Notes: generated by a model from the letters alone, not told the origin. Shown: positions 51,587 to 59,012, numbered from the stretch's first letter. The stretch is 64,000 nt of DNA from Sulfuricella sp. (GCA_041651995.1 JBAZID010000012.1:20455-84454), one strand, 5' to 3'. A program made the numbers and translations.

Positions 51587-51628
51587 GTTAACTCGCCATC
51601 AAGAATCACTAACAACAGGAGATTCAAC

Positions 51629-52057
51629 ATGAAACGTTTTCTGATTGCAGCGGTGCTAGCCGCTGCCACCGTCACCACCCCGGCACTTGCCGCCGATGTG
51701 GGCGTCTCGATCAGCATCGGCGACCCCGGCTTCTATGGCCGGCTCGACATCGGCGATTACCCGCCGCCACAAGTGATCTATCGTCAGCCGAGGGTCATCC
51801 AGCGGGTACCGATGGACCGCCCGCCGGTCTATTTGCGCGTGCCCCCTGGTCACGCCAAAAATTGGAGCAAGAACTGCCGCAAATACAATGCTTGTGGCGA
51901 GCGGGTCTACTTTGTGAAAGATAGCTGGTATAACCGCGAATATGCGCCGCGTTACCGCGAACAGCACCGTGATCGCCGGGATGAACGCAGGGATGACAAT
52001 CGTGGCAAGCAAAAATATGACCGCCAAGGCAACGATCGCGGCCATGGCCGTAATTAA
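51629..52057 (+). CDS. Secreted basic protein of unknown function
   Basis: 142 residues with a signal peptide (FLIAAVLAAATVTTPALA, cleavage before ADVGV). The mature start VSISIGDPGFYGRLDIG is followed by Pro/Tyr-rich segments, CRKYNACGERVYFVKDSWY with two Cys, and an Arg/Asp-rich tail. Its N-terminal plan resembles the protein at 59134 (both have VxVGISxxxP-type starts after the signal). AGGAG about seven bases before ATG 51629. An intrinsic terminator follows. Function unknown; a periplasmic or surface role is inferred. Confidence 0.85.
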   Translation: MKRFLIAAVLAAATVTTPALAADVGVSISIGDPGFYGRLDIGDYPPPQVIYRQPRVIQRVPMDRPPVYLRVPPGHAKNWSKNCRKYNACGERVYFVKDSWYNREYAPRYREQHRDRRDERRDDNRGKQKYDRQGNDRGHGRN

Positions 52058-52090
52058 GGTATTGGCGTAACAACCAGATCTGGCTCATAC

Positions 52091-52117
52091 AAACCCTGCT
52101 TCGGCAGGGTTTTTTTG
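52091..52117 (+). terminator. Intrinsic terminator with UUCG loop
   Basis: AAACCCTGC (52091-52099), loop TTCG, GCAGGGTTT (52104-52112) and a T-run through 52116. Perfect 9-bp stem with a UUCG tetraloop. It ends the 51629 transcript, and its last T bases lie directly against site E, the next promoter. Confidence 0.93.
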
Positions 52118-52119
52118 TT

Positions 52120-52162
52120 TGTACGCCAGCGTACAGACGCGACATGACATTCGCGATAAATT
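52120..52162 (+). promoter_or_regulatory. Palindrome + -10 box before csbD (site E)
   Basis: TGTACGCCAGCGTACA (52120-52135, perfect palindrome arms), GA, 19 bases, TAAATT (52157-52162). 121 bases before the csbD start. It abuts the upstream terminator, which isolates it from read-through. Confidence 0.78.
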
Positions 52163-52255
52163 GATTTCCATCGAGGCTGGAAAATTGCCATGCCGCAATG
52201 CAAATCCGTGCATAGGCGCCAGTCGCGAAAATCAACTCACGCTAAGGAGACGAAA

Positions 52256-52468
52256 ATGAACTGGGATCGTATCGAAGGAAACTGGAAACAATTGAAGGGC
52301 AATGTCAAAGAGCAGTGGGGCAAGCTCACCGATGATCATCTGGATGTGATTGCCGGCAAGCGCGACCAGCTTTCTGGAAAGATTCAGGAGGTATATGGCA
52401 TCACCAAGGACGAAACAGAGAAGCAGATTTCCGATTGGCAGGCGCGTCAGAAAGATCAGCCTCAGTAA
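52256..52468 (+). CDS. CsbD-family stress protein
   Basis: 70-residue helical, hydrophilic protein starting MNWDRIEGNWKQLKGNVKEQWG, the CsbD family signature. CsbD members are general-stress proteins under sigma-B in Bacillus and are induced by stress in proteobacteria; no biochemical role is known. AAGGAG before ATG 52256 is strong. Placed 121 bases after site E. Confidence 0.95.
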   Translation: MNWDRIEGNWKQLKGNVKEQWGKLTDDHLDVIAGKRDQLSGKIQEVYGITKDETEKQISDWQARQKDQPQ

Positions 52469-52542
52469 AGCGATACATGGGTGGGTGCATATGCCGCAAC
52501 CCACCGTTTCACCCTGTTGGGCAACTCAAAGGAATCATCATC

Positions 52543-53154
52543 ATGAATAAAATCAATATCAGTTCGATCGTACTGGCAATCAGTCTTGCATATGGCGTTA
52601 ATGCCATGGCGGAAAACATGCCGAAGAGCGAATACAAGGCTGCCGAGAAAAACATCGAGGCCGAGTACAAGTCCGCAAAGGCGGCTTGTTCTTCATTGGC
52701 CGATAACGCCAAGGATATTTGCGTGGCCGAAGCGAAAGGCAAGGAAAGTGTCGCAAAAGCTGAGCTTGATGCGGCCTATAAGCCTTCTAAAAAAGCTAGC
52801 TACGGAGTCAGTGTTGCCAAGGCAAAAGCGGAATACGCGGTGGCTAATGAAAAGTGTGATGACAAGGCTGGCAACGTCAAGGATGTGTGCGTGAAAGAAG
52901 CGAAAGCCGCCTTGGTAAGCGCCAAAGCCGACGCCAAAACACAGTTGAAAACCTCGGAGGCAAACGCGACAGCCAAAGAGGAAACTTCCTCGGCACGTCA
53001 GAAAGCTGCGGAAAAAGGCAGCGAAGCACGTCATGACGCGGCGGCTGACAAGCGTGATGCAGAATATAAAGTGGCGAAAGAAAAATGCGATGCACTGGCG
53101 GGCGACGCCAAGGAACTTTGCATGACCGAAGCAAAAACGCACTACGGAAAATAA
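52543..53154 (+). CDS. Secreted Ala/Lys-rich repeat protein with paired cysteines
   Basis: 203 residues; signal peptide IVLAISLAYGVNAMA. The mature protein is helical and repetitive: three units of the pattern Y-x-x-A-K-x-x-C, about 10 residues, A-K-D/E-x-C-x-x-E-A-K occur (AKAACSSLADNAKDICVAEAK, EKCDDKAGNVKDVCVKEAK, EKCDALAGDAKELCMTEAK), each with two Cys that could form one disulfide. A charged linker rich in Ala, Glu and Lys separates units two and three. A periplasmic rod or coiled coil is likely. It is 74 bases after csbD and probably in the same transcript. Confidence 0.85.
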   Translation: MNKINISSIVLAISLAYGVNAMAENMPKSEYKAAEKNIEAEYKSAKAACSSLADNAKDICVAEAKGKESVAKAELDAAYKPSKKASYGVSVAKAKAEYAVANEKCDDKAGNVKDVCVKEAKAALVSAKADAKTQLKTSEANATAKEETSSARQKAAEKGSEARHDAAADKRDAEYKVAKEKCDALAGDAKELCMTEAKTHYGK

Positions 53155-53190
53155 ACAACCAGGCCAGGAATTTTCCTGGCCCAGTTGTTT
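53153..53190 (+). terminator. Long hairpin after the Ala/Lys repeat gene
   Basis: AAACAAC (53153-53159) pairs with GTTGTTT (53184-53190) and GGCCAGGAA (53162-53170) with TTCCTGGCC (53173-53181), separated by two small mismatched positions. It overlaps the stop codon of the upstream gene. The short T-rich end makes it a plausible intrinsic terminator for the csbD transcript. Confidence 0.75.
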
Positions 53191-53461
53191 GACACAGAGG
53201 TACCAGCAACACAAGGTGATGATCGAGGGCTACACCGACAATGCCGGTGGTGACAGCTTCAATCAGGCGCTCTCAGACCGGCGTGCCAATGCCGTGCGCG
53301 TGGCTTTGCTTGACATGGGAACCAGCAGTGACCGCATCACCACGCGTGGTTATGGTGAAGCGTTTCCGGTTGCCGGCAACGACACTGCCGCCAGTCGCCA
53401 ATTGAATCGGCGCGTGGAAATCATCCTTTCCGACGAAAACGGCAATATCGTCCCACGCTAG
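53189..53461 (+). pseudogene. C-terminal fragment of an OmpA-domain protein
   Basis: About 90 codons encoding only the last part of an OmpA/MotB peptidoglycan-binding domain: VMIEGYTDNAGGDSFNQALSDRRANAV and ITTRGYGEAFPVAGNDTAASRQLNRRVEI. The first part of the domain and the usual signal or lipoprotein start are absent; the frame begins at the end of the preceding hairpin. No start codon with a ribosome binding site is seen, so I call it a broken gene. It may be the 3' end of a gene lost when the upstream csbD unit was rearranged. Confidence 0.8.
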
Positions 53462-53533
53462 GCGTTAGCGTGAACTCGCGCAGCGAGCCTTCGTCCCCCT
53501 CTCCCGCAAGCGGGGGAGGGTTGGGGTGGGGGA

Positions 53534-53585
53534 AACGGCCATGGCGATTTTCATCATTCTGGGTTGCACCGTTGCCATGGCCGTT
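53534..53585. repeat. Diverged copy of the AACGGTYATGGCGA inverted repeat (copy 3)
   Basis: AACGGCCATGGCGATTTTC at the left end pairs with GCCATGGCCGTT at the right (53574-53585). The centre (TCATCATTCTGGG) reads as the reverse complement of the centre of copies 1 and 2, so it lies in the opposite orientation. Next to it (about 53495-53531) is a C-rich/G-rich hairpin (CCCCCTCTCCCGC...GCGGGGGAGGG), the same association as seen beside copy 1. Confidence 0.65.
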
Positions 53586-53651
53586 AGAGGGAAATCCTGG
53601 TCTACGCATTAAGACCAGGCCAGTTTTTTGTTGATATACAAGGAGAACGAA

Positions 53652-53810
53652 ATGTCACTGGGAACCATTTTATTGATCATTGTTTTGCTGATGCTGGTCG
53701 GGGCGTTTCCTGCCTGGCCGCACAGCAGGTCGTGGGGTTATGGTCCGAGCGGAGGTCTCGGGCTGGTATTGATCATCCTGCTTGTTTTATTGGTGCTGGG
53801 ACGATTGTAA
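53652..53810 (+). CDS. DUF3309-type small membrane protein
   Basis: 52 residues, two hydrophobic helices (LGTILLIIVLLMLVGAFP and LGLVLIILLVLLVLGRL) around a WPHSRSWGYGPSGG loop, the DUF3309 pattern. AGGAG at 53640-53644 before ATG 53652. Function unknown. It is 21 bases upstream of site F. Confidence 0.88.
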   Translation: MSLGTILLIIVLLMLVGAFPAWPHSRSWGYGPSGGLGLVLIILLVLLVLGRL

Positions 53811-53831
53811 TTTTGAAAAAACTGCCCGCTC

Positions 53832-53874
53832 TGTACGCTATCGCACAGAGCGGGATTGAAAAGAAGCGGACCAT
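53832..53874 (+). promoter_or_regulatory. Palindrome + -10 box before the BON/DUF883 run (site F)
   Basis: TGTACGCTATCGCACA (53832-53847), GA, 19 bases, GACCAT (53869-53874). 172 bases before the BON gene. The -10 match is weak but keeps the conserved A and T. Four co-directional genes follow to 55271. Confidence 0.72.
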
Positions 53875-54018
53875 CATTAAACGATCTAAAGAAGCTCGTG
53901 CAGGGTTTGATGCAATTGATGAATTCGCGCGGCAGGGTCGTTTGAAACGCCAGGGAAGTCAGGATTTTACAATCGTGGCTCAAGCCCAGGCTCTTTTATC
54001 TACAAGGAGATTAGCATC

Positions 54019-54336
54019 ATGAAACAACTTAAAATCATTTCCACCCTTATCCTGGCTGTCATGTTTGCGACGTTGCTGGGTTGCGCCTCGACGTCCAAAC
54101 AGGAAAGCACAGGCGAATACATTGACGATAGCGTGATCACGACCAGGGTAAAGGCCGCGGTATTTCAGGAATCCACTTTGAAATCTGCTGAAATTAACGT
54201 CGAAACTTACAAGGGTGTGGTTCAGTTGAGCGGATTCGTCAATTCAGCAGCGGATATTAACAAGGCGGTCGAAATTACACGCAGCATCAAGGGCGTGACC
54301 TCCGTCAAGAATGACATGCGAGTCAAGAGTAAATAG
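54019..54336 (+). CDS. BON-domain lipoprotein
   Basis: 105 residues with a lipoprotein signal (LLGC at about 19-22, acylated Cys) and one BON domain (DDSVITTRVKAAVFQE, VQLSGFVNSAADINKAVEIT), a fold found in OsmY and other envelope-stress proteins and thought to bind membranes. Expected in the periplasm, anchored to a membrane. It is the first gene after site F. Confidence 0.93.
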   Translation: MKQLKIISTLILAVMFATLLGCASTSKQESTGEYIDDSVITTRVKAAVFQESTLKSAEINVETYKGVVQLSGFVNSAADINKAVEITRSIKGVTSVKNDMRVKSK

Positions 54337-54378
54337 TAAATTCGCATATTTAATTACGTTTAATCGGGAGTGGCGAAA

Positions 54379-54525
54379 ATGCTTGGAACTATTGCGGTTA
54401 TCTTGATTATCCTCTGGTTGCTAGGCTTGGTCTCCTCCTACACCATAGGCGGGTTCATCCACATTCTTCTGGTCGTCGCGATCATAATTATTTTGCTACG
54501 CGTCATCCAGGGTCGACGCTTGTAA
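54379..54525 (+). CDS. lmo0937-type small membrane protein
   Basis: 48 residues: MLGTIAVILIILWLLGLVSS, then TIGGFIHILLVVAIIIILLRVIQGRRL. This matches the short lmo0937-family pattern of two helices and a basic end. GGGAG before ATG 54379. 42 bases after the BON gene, probably the same transcript. Function unknown. Confidence 0.85.
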   Translation: MLGTIAVILIILWLLGLVSSYTIGGFIHILLVVAIIIILLRVIQGRRL

Positions 54526-54645
54526 CGATCCCGGGTTTTTCCATGCAGCGAGGTGGCCGGGCAGGGTGAGTTGATTGTTGGCGATTTCTGCTTTACCCGG
54601 CTTCCTTGATGCCAAAACAAGTGCCCTTCTAGTGGAGAAAATATT

Positions 54646-54861
54646 ATGAACGCAGTCAAGATGTTGGCAATCGCGCTGATCGTGGCCGGTGGCTTGGGAT
54701 TGGCCTATGGCGGTTTCACCTACACCAAGGATACACATCAGGCCAAAATAGGCCCGATAGAGCTATCGGTTCAGGAGAAGGAAACAGTAAATGTCCCGAT
54801 CTGGGCCGGGGTAGGGGCGATCGTGGCAGGGGTTTTCCTGCTTTTAATGCGCGAGAAGTAG
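54646..54861 (+). CDS. DUF3185 small membrane protein
   Basis: 71 residues, two helices (MLAIALIVAGGLGLAYGGF and VPIWAGVGAIVAGVFLLLM) joined by a soluble loop with TYTKDTHQAKIGPIELSVQEK, the typical DUF3185 plan. Upstream gap of 120 bases shows only a G+C-rich stretch and a GGAG ribosome binding site. Function unknown. Confidence 0.87.
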   Translation: MNAVKMLAIALIVAGGLGLAYGGFTYTKDTHQAKIGPIELSVQEKETVNVPIWAGVGAIVAGVFLLLMREK

Positions 54862-54938
54862 AAAAAATGAGCCAATTAATTTCATGTTTTTCCCGTTTTT
54901 AATGGCTAAAGCGCAAAACATAACGAGAGGAGTCCACC

Positions 54939-55271
54939 ATGAATACGATAGAACGAGCAACCGAGAAAAGCATGGAAAAATTATCCGACGACGTGGTCGC
55001 CGACTTCAAGGAAGTGCTGGCCGATACGGAAGCGCTGCTGAAAGCGACGGCAGATCAGGGCGGTGAGAAACTGGCCGAAGTGCGTGCCAAGGCGGAGGAA
55101 TCTCTCAGAGTTGTGAAAGCCAGGATGGCTGAGGCGCAGGCGGAATTGCTGGTCAAAACCAAAGCGGCAGCCAAGGCTACCGACGTTTATGTCCATGAAA
55201 ATCCATGGAAAGCCATTGGCGTCGCCGCAGGCTTCAGCCTGGTAATCGGCCTGCTCCTCGGCCGCCGCTAG
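54939..55271 (+). CDS. DUF883 (ElaB/YqjD-like) membrane-anchored protein
   Basis: 110 residues: long amphipathic helix (KLSDDVVADFKEVLADTEALLKATADQGGEKLAEVRAK) and one C-terminal glycine-patterned helix (AIGVAAGFSLVIGLLLGRR). ElaB/YqjD of E. coli bind ribosomes at the inner membrane in stationary phase; the same role here is inference. GAGAGGAG before ATG 54939. The stop overlaps the convergent Crp/Fnr gene by four bases. Confidence 0.92.
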   Translation: MNTIERATEKSMEKLSDDVVADFKEVLADTEALLKATADQGGEKLAEVRAKAEESLRVVKARMAEAQAELLVKTKAAAKATDVYVHENPWKAIGVAAGFSLVIGLLLGRR

Positions 55272-56050
55272 TCGTTAGCAGGCCGACAGGGCTTTGATAG
55301 GTTCAGGATGCGCTCGTACGTTTCCTTGTCGGCCCGGTAACAACTGCAGGATGCGGCTTCCAGGCCAGCGTTGTCGTTAATCCTGACATCACCCCGGCTA
55401 TAGCTGATCAGCCTCTTCTTCTGCAGCGAACCCGCTGCCTTGGTAATACCAACGCGACGCACGCCCAGCATATGGGCAAGAAATTCATGGGTGATATGAA
55501 ACGCATTTGAGTGAGCCCGGTCTTGCATCATCAGAAGCCAACGGGCAAGACGCTCTTCTACTACATGGAAGCGGGCGCAAGCAGCCGTTTGCGTCAGTTG
55601 GATCATCAATACATGGATGTAACGGTTCAGCTCCTGTTGCAGCGCAACGCAGTGTTTCAGTTCACTGTGGAAGCGTTCTGCATCCATGCGCCATGCATTG
55701 CCTGAGCCCTGCACCACGGCATGCAGTGAGCTAACAGCCACACCGAGCATGATGGGAATGCCGAACATGCCCTCACTGCCGACCAAGGCTACCTCAAGGC
55801 TGTTGTGACAGTCGATTGGCGTCATCAGTGAAATATAGCTATCGGTGGGGAAATAAACGTGGCGAATTATCTGATTTGGCTGGCAGAGAATATTGCCGAA
55901 AACCAGCTCGACTTGCTCACAGCCAGACAACAAATGTTGGCGATCTTTGCGACAAAGCGCGGCAAGCAGACTGTTTTCCGCAGGGATATGTTCCTCAGAG
56001 GGCACTCGACTCTCCTGAGTTCTCTTGAATGAATGGAAAAAACTGCGCAC
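55268..56050 (-). CDS. Crp/Fnr-family transcriptional regulator (paralogue 2)
   Basis: 260 residues with the same plan as the other two but clearly more diverged. The effector domain contains VYFPTDSYISLMTPID; the helix-turn-helix is MLGVRRVGITKAAGSLQKKRLI, with Val where paralogues 1 and 3 have Glu and Lys where they have Glu in the recognition helix, so its DNA preference may differ. No FNR-type Cys cluster and no Crp cAMP signature. Site G lies 61 bases before its start, so it is the only one of the three regulators with a family site in its own promoter. Convergent with the DUF883 gene. Confidence 0.9.
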   Translation of the reverse strand: MRSFFHSFKRTQESRVPSEEHIPAENSLLAALCRKDRQHLLSGCEQVELVFGNILCQPNQIIRHVYFPTDSYISLMTPIDCHNSLEVALVGSEGMFGIPIMLGVAVSSLHAVVQGSGNAWRMDAERFHSELKHCVALQQELNRYIHVLMIQLTQTAACARFHVVEERLARWLLMMQDRAHSNAFHITHEFLAHMLGVRRVGITKAAGSLQKKRLISYSRGDVRINDNAGLEAASCSCYRADKETYERILNLSKPCRPAND

Positions 56051-56110
56051 CTCATCGTTAGCCGTCAGACATGAAGTGACATGGCGCTTCGAGGTGGTAA
56101 CACTTCGACA

Positions 56111-56153
56111 AGCGTAAGCTGAAGCGCTAGCTAGTTCTGTACGCTGGCAAACA
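56111..56153 (-). promoter_or_regulatory. Palindrome + -10 box before Crp/Fnr paralogue 2 (site G)
   Basis: Read on the minus strand: TGTTTGCCAGCGTACA (56153-56138), GA, 19 bases, TACGCT (56116-56111). The right half is perfect and the left half has two mismatches. It is nearly the same as site E over GCCAGCGTACAGA. The orientation is towards the regulator gene. Confidence 0.62.
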
Positions 56154-56179
56154 TAACGCGTAATTTTCCATCATTAAGG

Positions 56180-56263
56180 TTTAACCCAAATAATCCATCA
56201 ACTTGTAGGTCGGGCTTCAGCCCGAAATTCCGGGCTAAAGCCCGACCTACAAGCTGTTGATTT
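56180..56263. repeat. Palindromic repeat GTCGGGCTTYAGCCCG (copy 3, reverse)
   Basis: Same 84-base unit as copy 2 in inverted orientation: AACCCAAATAATCCAT first, the double palindrome in the middle and CTACAAGCTGTTGATT last. It lies between site G and the end of the cardiolipin-synthase-like gene. The rest of the gap to 56400 holds nothing that I can name. Confidence 0.93.
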
Positions 56264-56399
56264 TATTGTCGATTACAAGGTTTAAATCACCGGCTTTAGC
56301 TGAAAAAATGGTCAGGATTCATGCAATTGAGAAAGGACTGGCATGCATTATCCCCCTTGAAAGGGGAGGGTTAGCCCGGCGGCCTGGGGGAAGAGGCGC

Positions 56400-57788
56400 T
56401 TACAGCCAGTGTGCCCACAAACGCGCCGCCCTTTCCTTGATGCGGGCGCCGATTGAACGTTTTCTCCACGTTTCAAGCGTAACGGGTTGGGACGATGCCA
56501 GGTCTTTCTCGAACAGGGTCTGCATTTGTGCGCCGAAATCCTGCCCCAGCATGACGGCATTGATTTCCTGGTTGTTGACGAAACTACGCCAGTCGAGATT
56601 GGTTGAGCCTACGGTTGACCAGACACCGTCTATGAGCGCGGTTTTGGCATGCAGCAATGCATCTTGCCGCTGGTAGATTTTTACGCCGGCGCTGAGCAAC
56701 TCATCGTAAAAAGAACGCGATGCGTAATATACCAGTGACGAATCTATTTTTTCGGGCAACAACAGCCTCACGTCCACGCCACGCTGAACCGCCTCCTTCA
56801 ATGCGGCAAGCAGTTGCGGATCGGGGACAAAATAGGCATTGGTCAGAAAAACCCGGGTTTCCGCACTATTGATGGCGGAGAGCAAGGTTGCATAGATCTG
56901 GCTGTAAGGCTCCTCGGGCGAACTGCCGATGGCACGCACAACCTCGTTGCCTTTTCTACCCGGTTCAGGGAAATAGTCCCTGGGCGCCAATGGTTCGCCC
57001 TTTTGCTCGCTCCATGTCGCCATGAACAGTTTCTGGAATTCGCTGACAACTGGCCCAGCCATGCGTAAATGGGTATCACGCCATGGTAGATTGTCTTTGG
57101 TTGATTTAAATCTGCCGAATGACCCGCTGGAATATACGCTGCTGATATTGATACCGCCGACAAAGGCGACCTGCCCGTCCACGATCAATAATTTACGGTG
57201 ATCACGCCGGTTTACGTCCCATCCTTTACGTGTAATGAGCGGGTTAACCGGATTGAATTCCAGAATATTCACACCGCTTTCTTTCAATGGCTCGAAGAAC
57301 GCTTTAGGTGTGCTGATCGCTCCCACGCTATCGTATATGAAGTTTACCTGCACACCGCTGCGTTGCTTGCTGATTAATAGCTCGGCAAAGCGCCGCCCGA
57401 TCTCATCATCATCGATGATGTAGGTCTCCATGTTGACATGGTCCTGCGCGTTCTCTATCGCGGCGAACATGGATTGATAAGTTGCCGGGCCATCGATTAG
57501 CAAATCCACCTTGTTGCCCACCACCAGCGGGCTACCGGCAATCTCTGCTTCCCGTGCCAGATGTTTTTCGAAGATATTGGTGTCTGCGCCATTGCGTTCA
57601 AGTCTGGCGAGAATTGCCTTGCTCTGCTGAGCAGTCAAGGGGCCATGCGCGCCATCGAGCTGCACCGGATGCGATGGCCGCAGCGCCATGTCGGGCACCA
57701 TGGCGGGTATTGAGCTGCAACTTGCGAGAAGCGCCAGGCAAAGCGCGGCTGCAAGTTTTTCGATACTCGCATGCCCAATTTTCTTCAT
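56400..57788 (-). CDS. Cardiolipin synthase-like phospholipase D lipoprotein
   Basis: 462 residues from ATG 57788, beginning with a lipoprotein signal (LCLALLASC, acylated Cys). Two HKD motifs typical of the phospholipase D superfamily are present: HRKLLIVD in the first half and HAKTALID in the second, both H-x-K-x4-D. Cardiolipin synthases ClsA/ClsB share this fold, but the lipobox instead of N-terminal membrane helices is unusual and points to a periplasmic-side membrane enzyme; phosphatidyl transfer is inferred. The frame is open to 57905 but the leader lacks signal character. The ribosome binding site is weak. Confidence 0.87.
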   Translation of the reverse strand: MKKIGHASIEKLAAALCLALLASCSSIPAMVPDMALRPSHPVQLDGAHGPLTAQQSKAILARLERNGADTNIFEKHLAREAEIAGSPLVVGNKVDLLIDGPATYQSMFAAIENAQDHVNMETYIIDDDEIGRRFAELLISKQRSGVQVNFIYDSVGAISTPKAFFEPLKESGVNILEFNPVNPLITRKGWDVNRRDHRKLLIVDGQVAFVGGINISSVYSSGSFGRFKSTKDNLPWRDTHLRMAGPVVSEFQKLFMATWSEQKGEPLAPRDYFPEPGRKGNEVVRAIGSSPEEPYSQIYATLLSAINSAETRVFLTNAYFVPDPQLLAALKEAVQRGVDVRLLLPEKIDSSLVYYASRSFYDELLSAGVKIYQRQDALLHAKTALIDGVWSTVGSTNLDWRSFVNNQEINAVMLGQDFGAQMQTLFEKDLASSQPVTLETWRKRSIGARIKERAARLWAHWL

Positions 57789-57886
57789 ATGCACTCGTGT
57801 CTTTTTCAGGCAGTCATCATGCTCCGCCCGCACAATGAAGAAAAGACAAATCAGAATATTCGTCGTTGCCGGGGCAAGTCCAGGCG

Positions 57887-58720
57887 CTATGGCACATATG
57901 CACAAGGGTTGAAGGGACGCGATGCGATAGAACGCTTTTCGTCCCGTGATACGGCAATGTCTGTCCTCATGTCATGAGTCCTGGCTTGCGTGGCATTCAC
58001 ATCGGGTAGCAGACGATTGAATTCTGTTTTGACTGTTTGGTAGCACTCGCAGGCCCGATCCTCCAATCCAGACCGTTCAATAATCGTGACGTGTCCACGG
58101 CGGCAGCCAATAAGCCCTGCGTGCTGCAATTTCCCGGCGGCCTCCGTGATGCCCTCGCGACGCACGCCGAGCGAACTGGCAATCAATTCATGTGTCAGGG
58201 TCAATTCGTTCGAGGGCGATCGGTCGAGATTTAACAACAGCCAGCGGCAAACTTGCTGCTCCATCGAATGATGCCGATTGCACACTGCGGTCTGGGACAT
58301 CTGTGTCATCAGTGCCTGGGTGTAATGCAGCAACAAATCATGCAATGCGCTGGTACGGCGCCCCCCGGCACGATTGAATTTGTCCTTCAGCACCTGCGCC
58401 CTCAGCCGGTAGGCATAGCCCGCGCACAGCGCCATGGCTCGATGGGGCATGCTTTCTCCGCCCGTGATGAGCGCAACGCCGAGCATTCCCTCATTGCCGA
58501 CCCCGGCGATTTCGGCTGATGCGCCATCCTCCATCACATAGAGCAGGGACACAATGGCAGTCGCGGGGAAATAGACATGGTGCGACGGGCAGCCGGACTC
58601 ATAAAGTGTTTCACCGAGCGGCATCTGGACCAGTTCAAGATGAGGAGACAGATAATCGTATTCGGCTGCGGGCAGTGCGGCGAGAAGGTGGTTTTGTCGT
58701 GGGGTGCACAAGTCAGACAT
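57887..58720 (-). CDS. Crp/Fnr-family transcriptional regulator (paralogue 3)
   Basis: 277 residues, close relative of paralogue 1: both share NHLLAALP, LYESG, YFPATAIVSL, IAGVGNEG, SQTAVCNRHHS and the recognition helix GVRREGITE. It differs by a short insertion near GRRTSALHDLL and by a C-terminal extension of about 35 residues after PDVNATQ, which looks non-conserved. ATG 58720 follows GGAG by six bases; TTG or ATG at 58741 lies inside the repeat. No family site was found in its upstream region, which holds inverted-repeat copy 2 directly at the start. Confidence 0.9.
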   Translation of the reverse strand: MSDLCTPRQNHLLAALPAAEYDYLSPHLELVQMPLGETLYESGCPSHHVYFPATAIVSLLYVMEDGASAEIAGVGNEGMLGVALITGGESMPHRAMALCAGYAYRLRAQVLKDKFNRAGGRRTSALHDLLLHYTQALMTQMSQTAVCNRHHSMEQQVCRWLLLNLDRSPSNELTLTHELIASSLGVRREGITEAAGKLQHAGLIGCRRGHVTIIERSGLEDRACECYQTVKTEFNRLLPDVNATQARTHDMRTDIAVSRDEKRSIASRPFNPCAYVP

Positions 58721-58732
58721 GTAAATCTCCCT

Positions 58733-58789
58733 AACGGTCATGGCGAAACGCCGCCCCGAATCATGAAACGACGTTTCGCAATGTCCGTT
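58733..58789. repeat. 57-base inverted repeat AACGGTCATGGCGAAACG (copy 2)
   Basis: Left arm AACGGTCATGGCGAAACG (58733-58750), right arm CGTTTCGCAATGTCCGTT (58772-58789). It matches copy 1 (15937-15993) at most positions including the centre CCGAATCATGAAACG, and is followed by the same TCCTCTCTCCTTGCTCT flank. It starts 13 bases upstream of the start codon of Crp/Fnr paralogue 3, so it overlaps that gene's promoter or leader. The rest of the gap to 59012 shows only AT-rich sequence. Confidence 0.92.
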
Positions 58790-59012
58790 TTCCTCTCTCC
58801 TTGCTCTATGTGGAGTTATCTGCGGCAGCGCTGATCTATGCCCTGGCCCAGGGCAACGTCATTTTGACATAGCGTAAGCCACTGAAAGTCTGGAAGTAAA
58901 TACCACGCAGTATGTATTGCCAAGTGCTACATGAGCGCATCCAATGAGTGAGCAATTCCGGCAGCATCAGGTATTGGCGGATGCCATATAAATATTCATC
59001 ACGACCCGCTTC

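Noticed and set aside
54540..54645. A further palindrome site before the DUF3185 gene
   Set aside because: No TGTRCG or CGYACA half with the correct spacing is present; the gene is probably read from site F.
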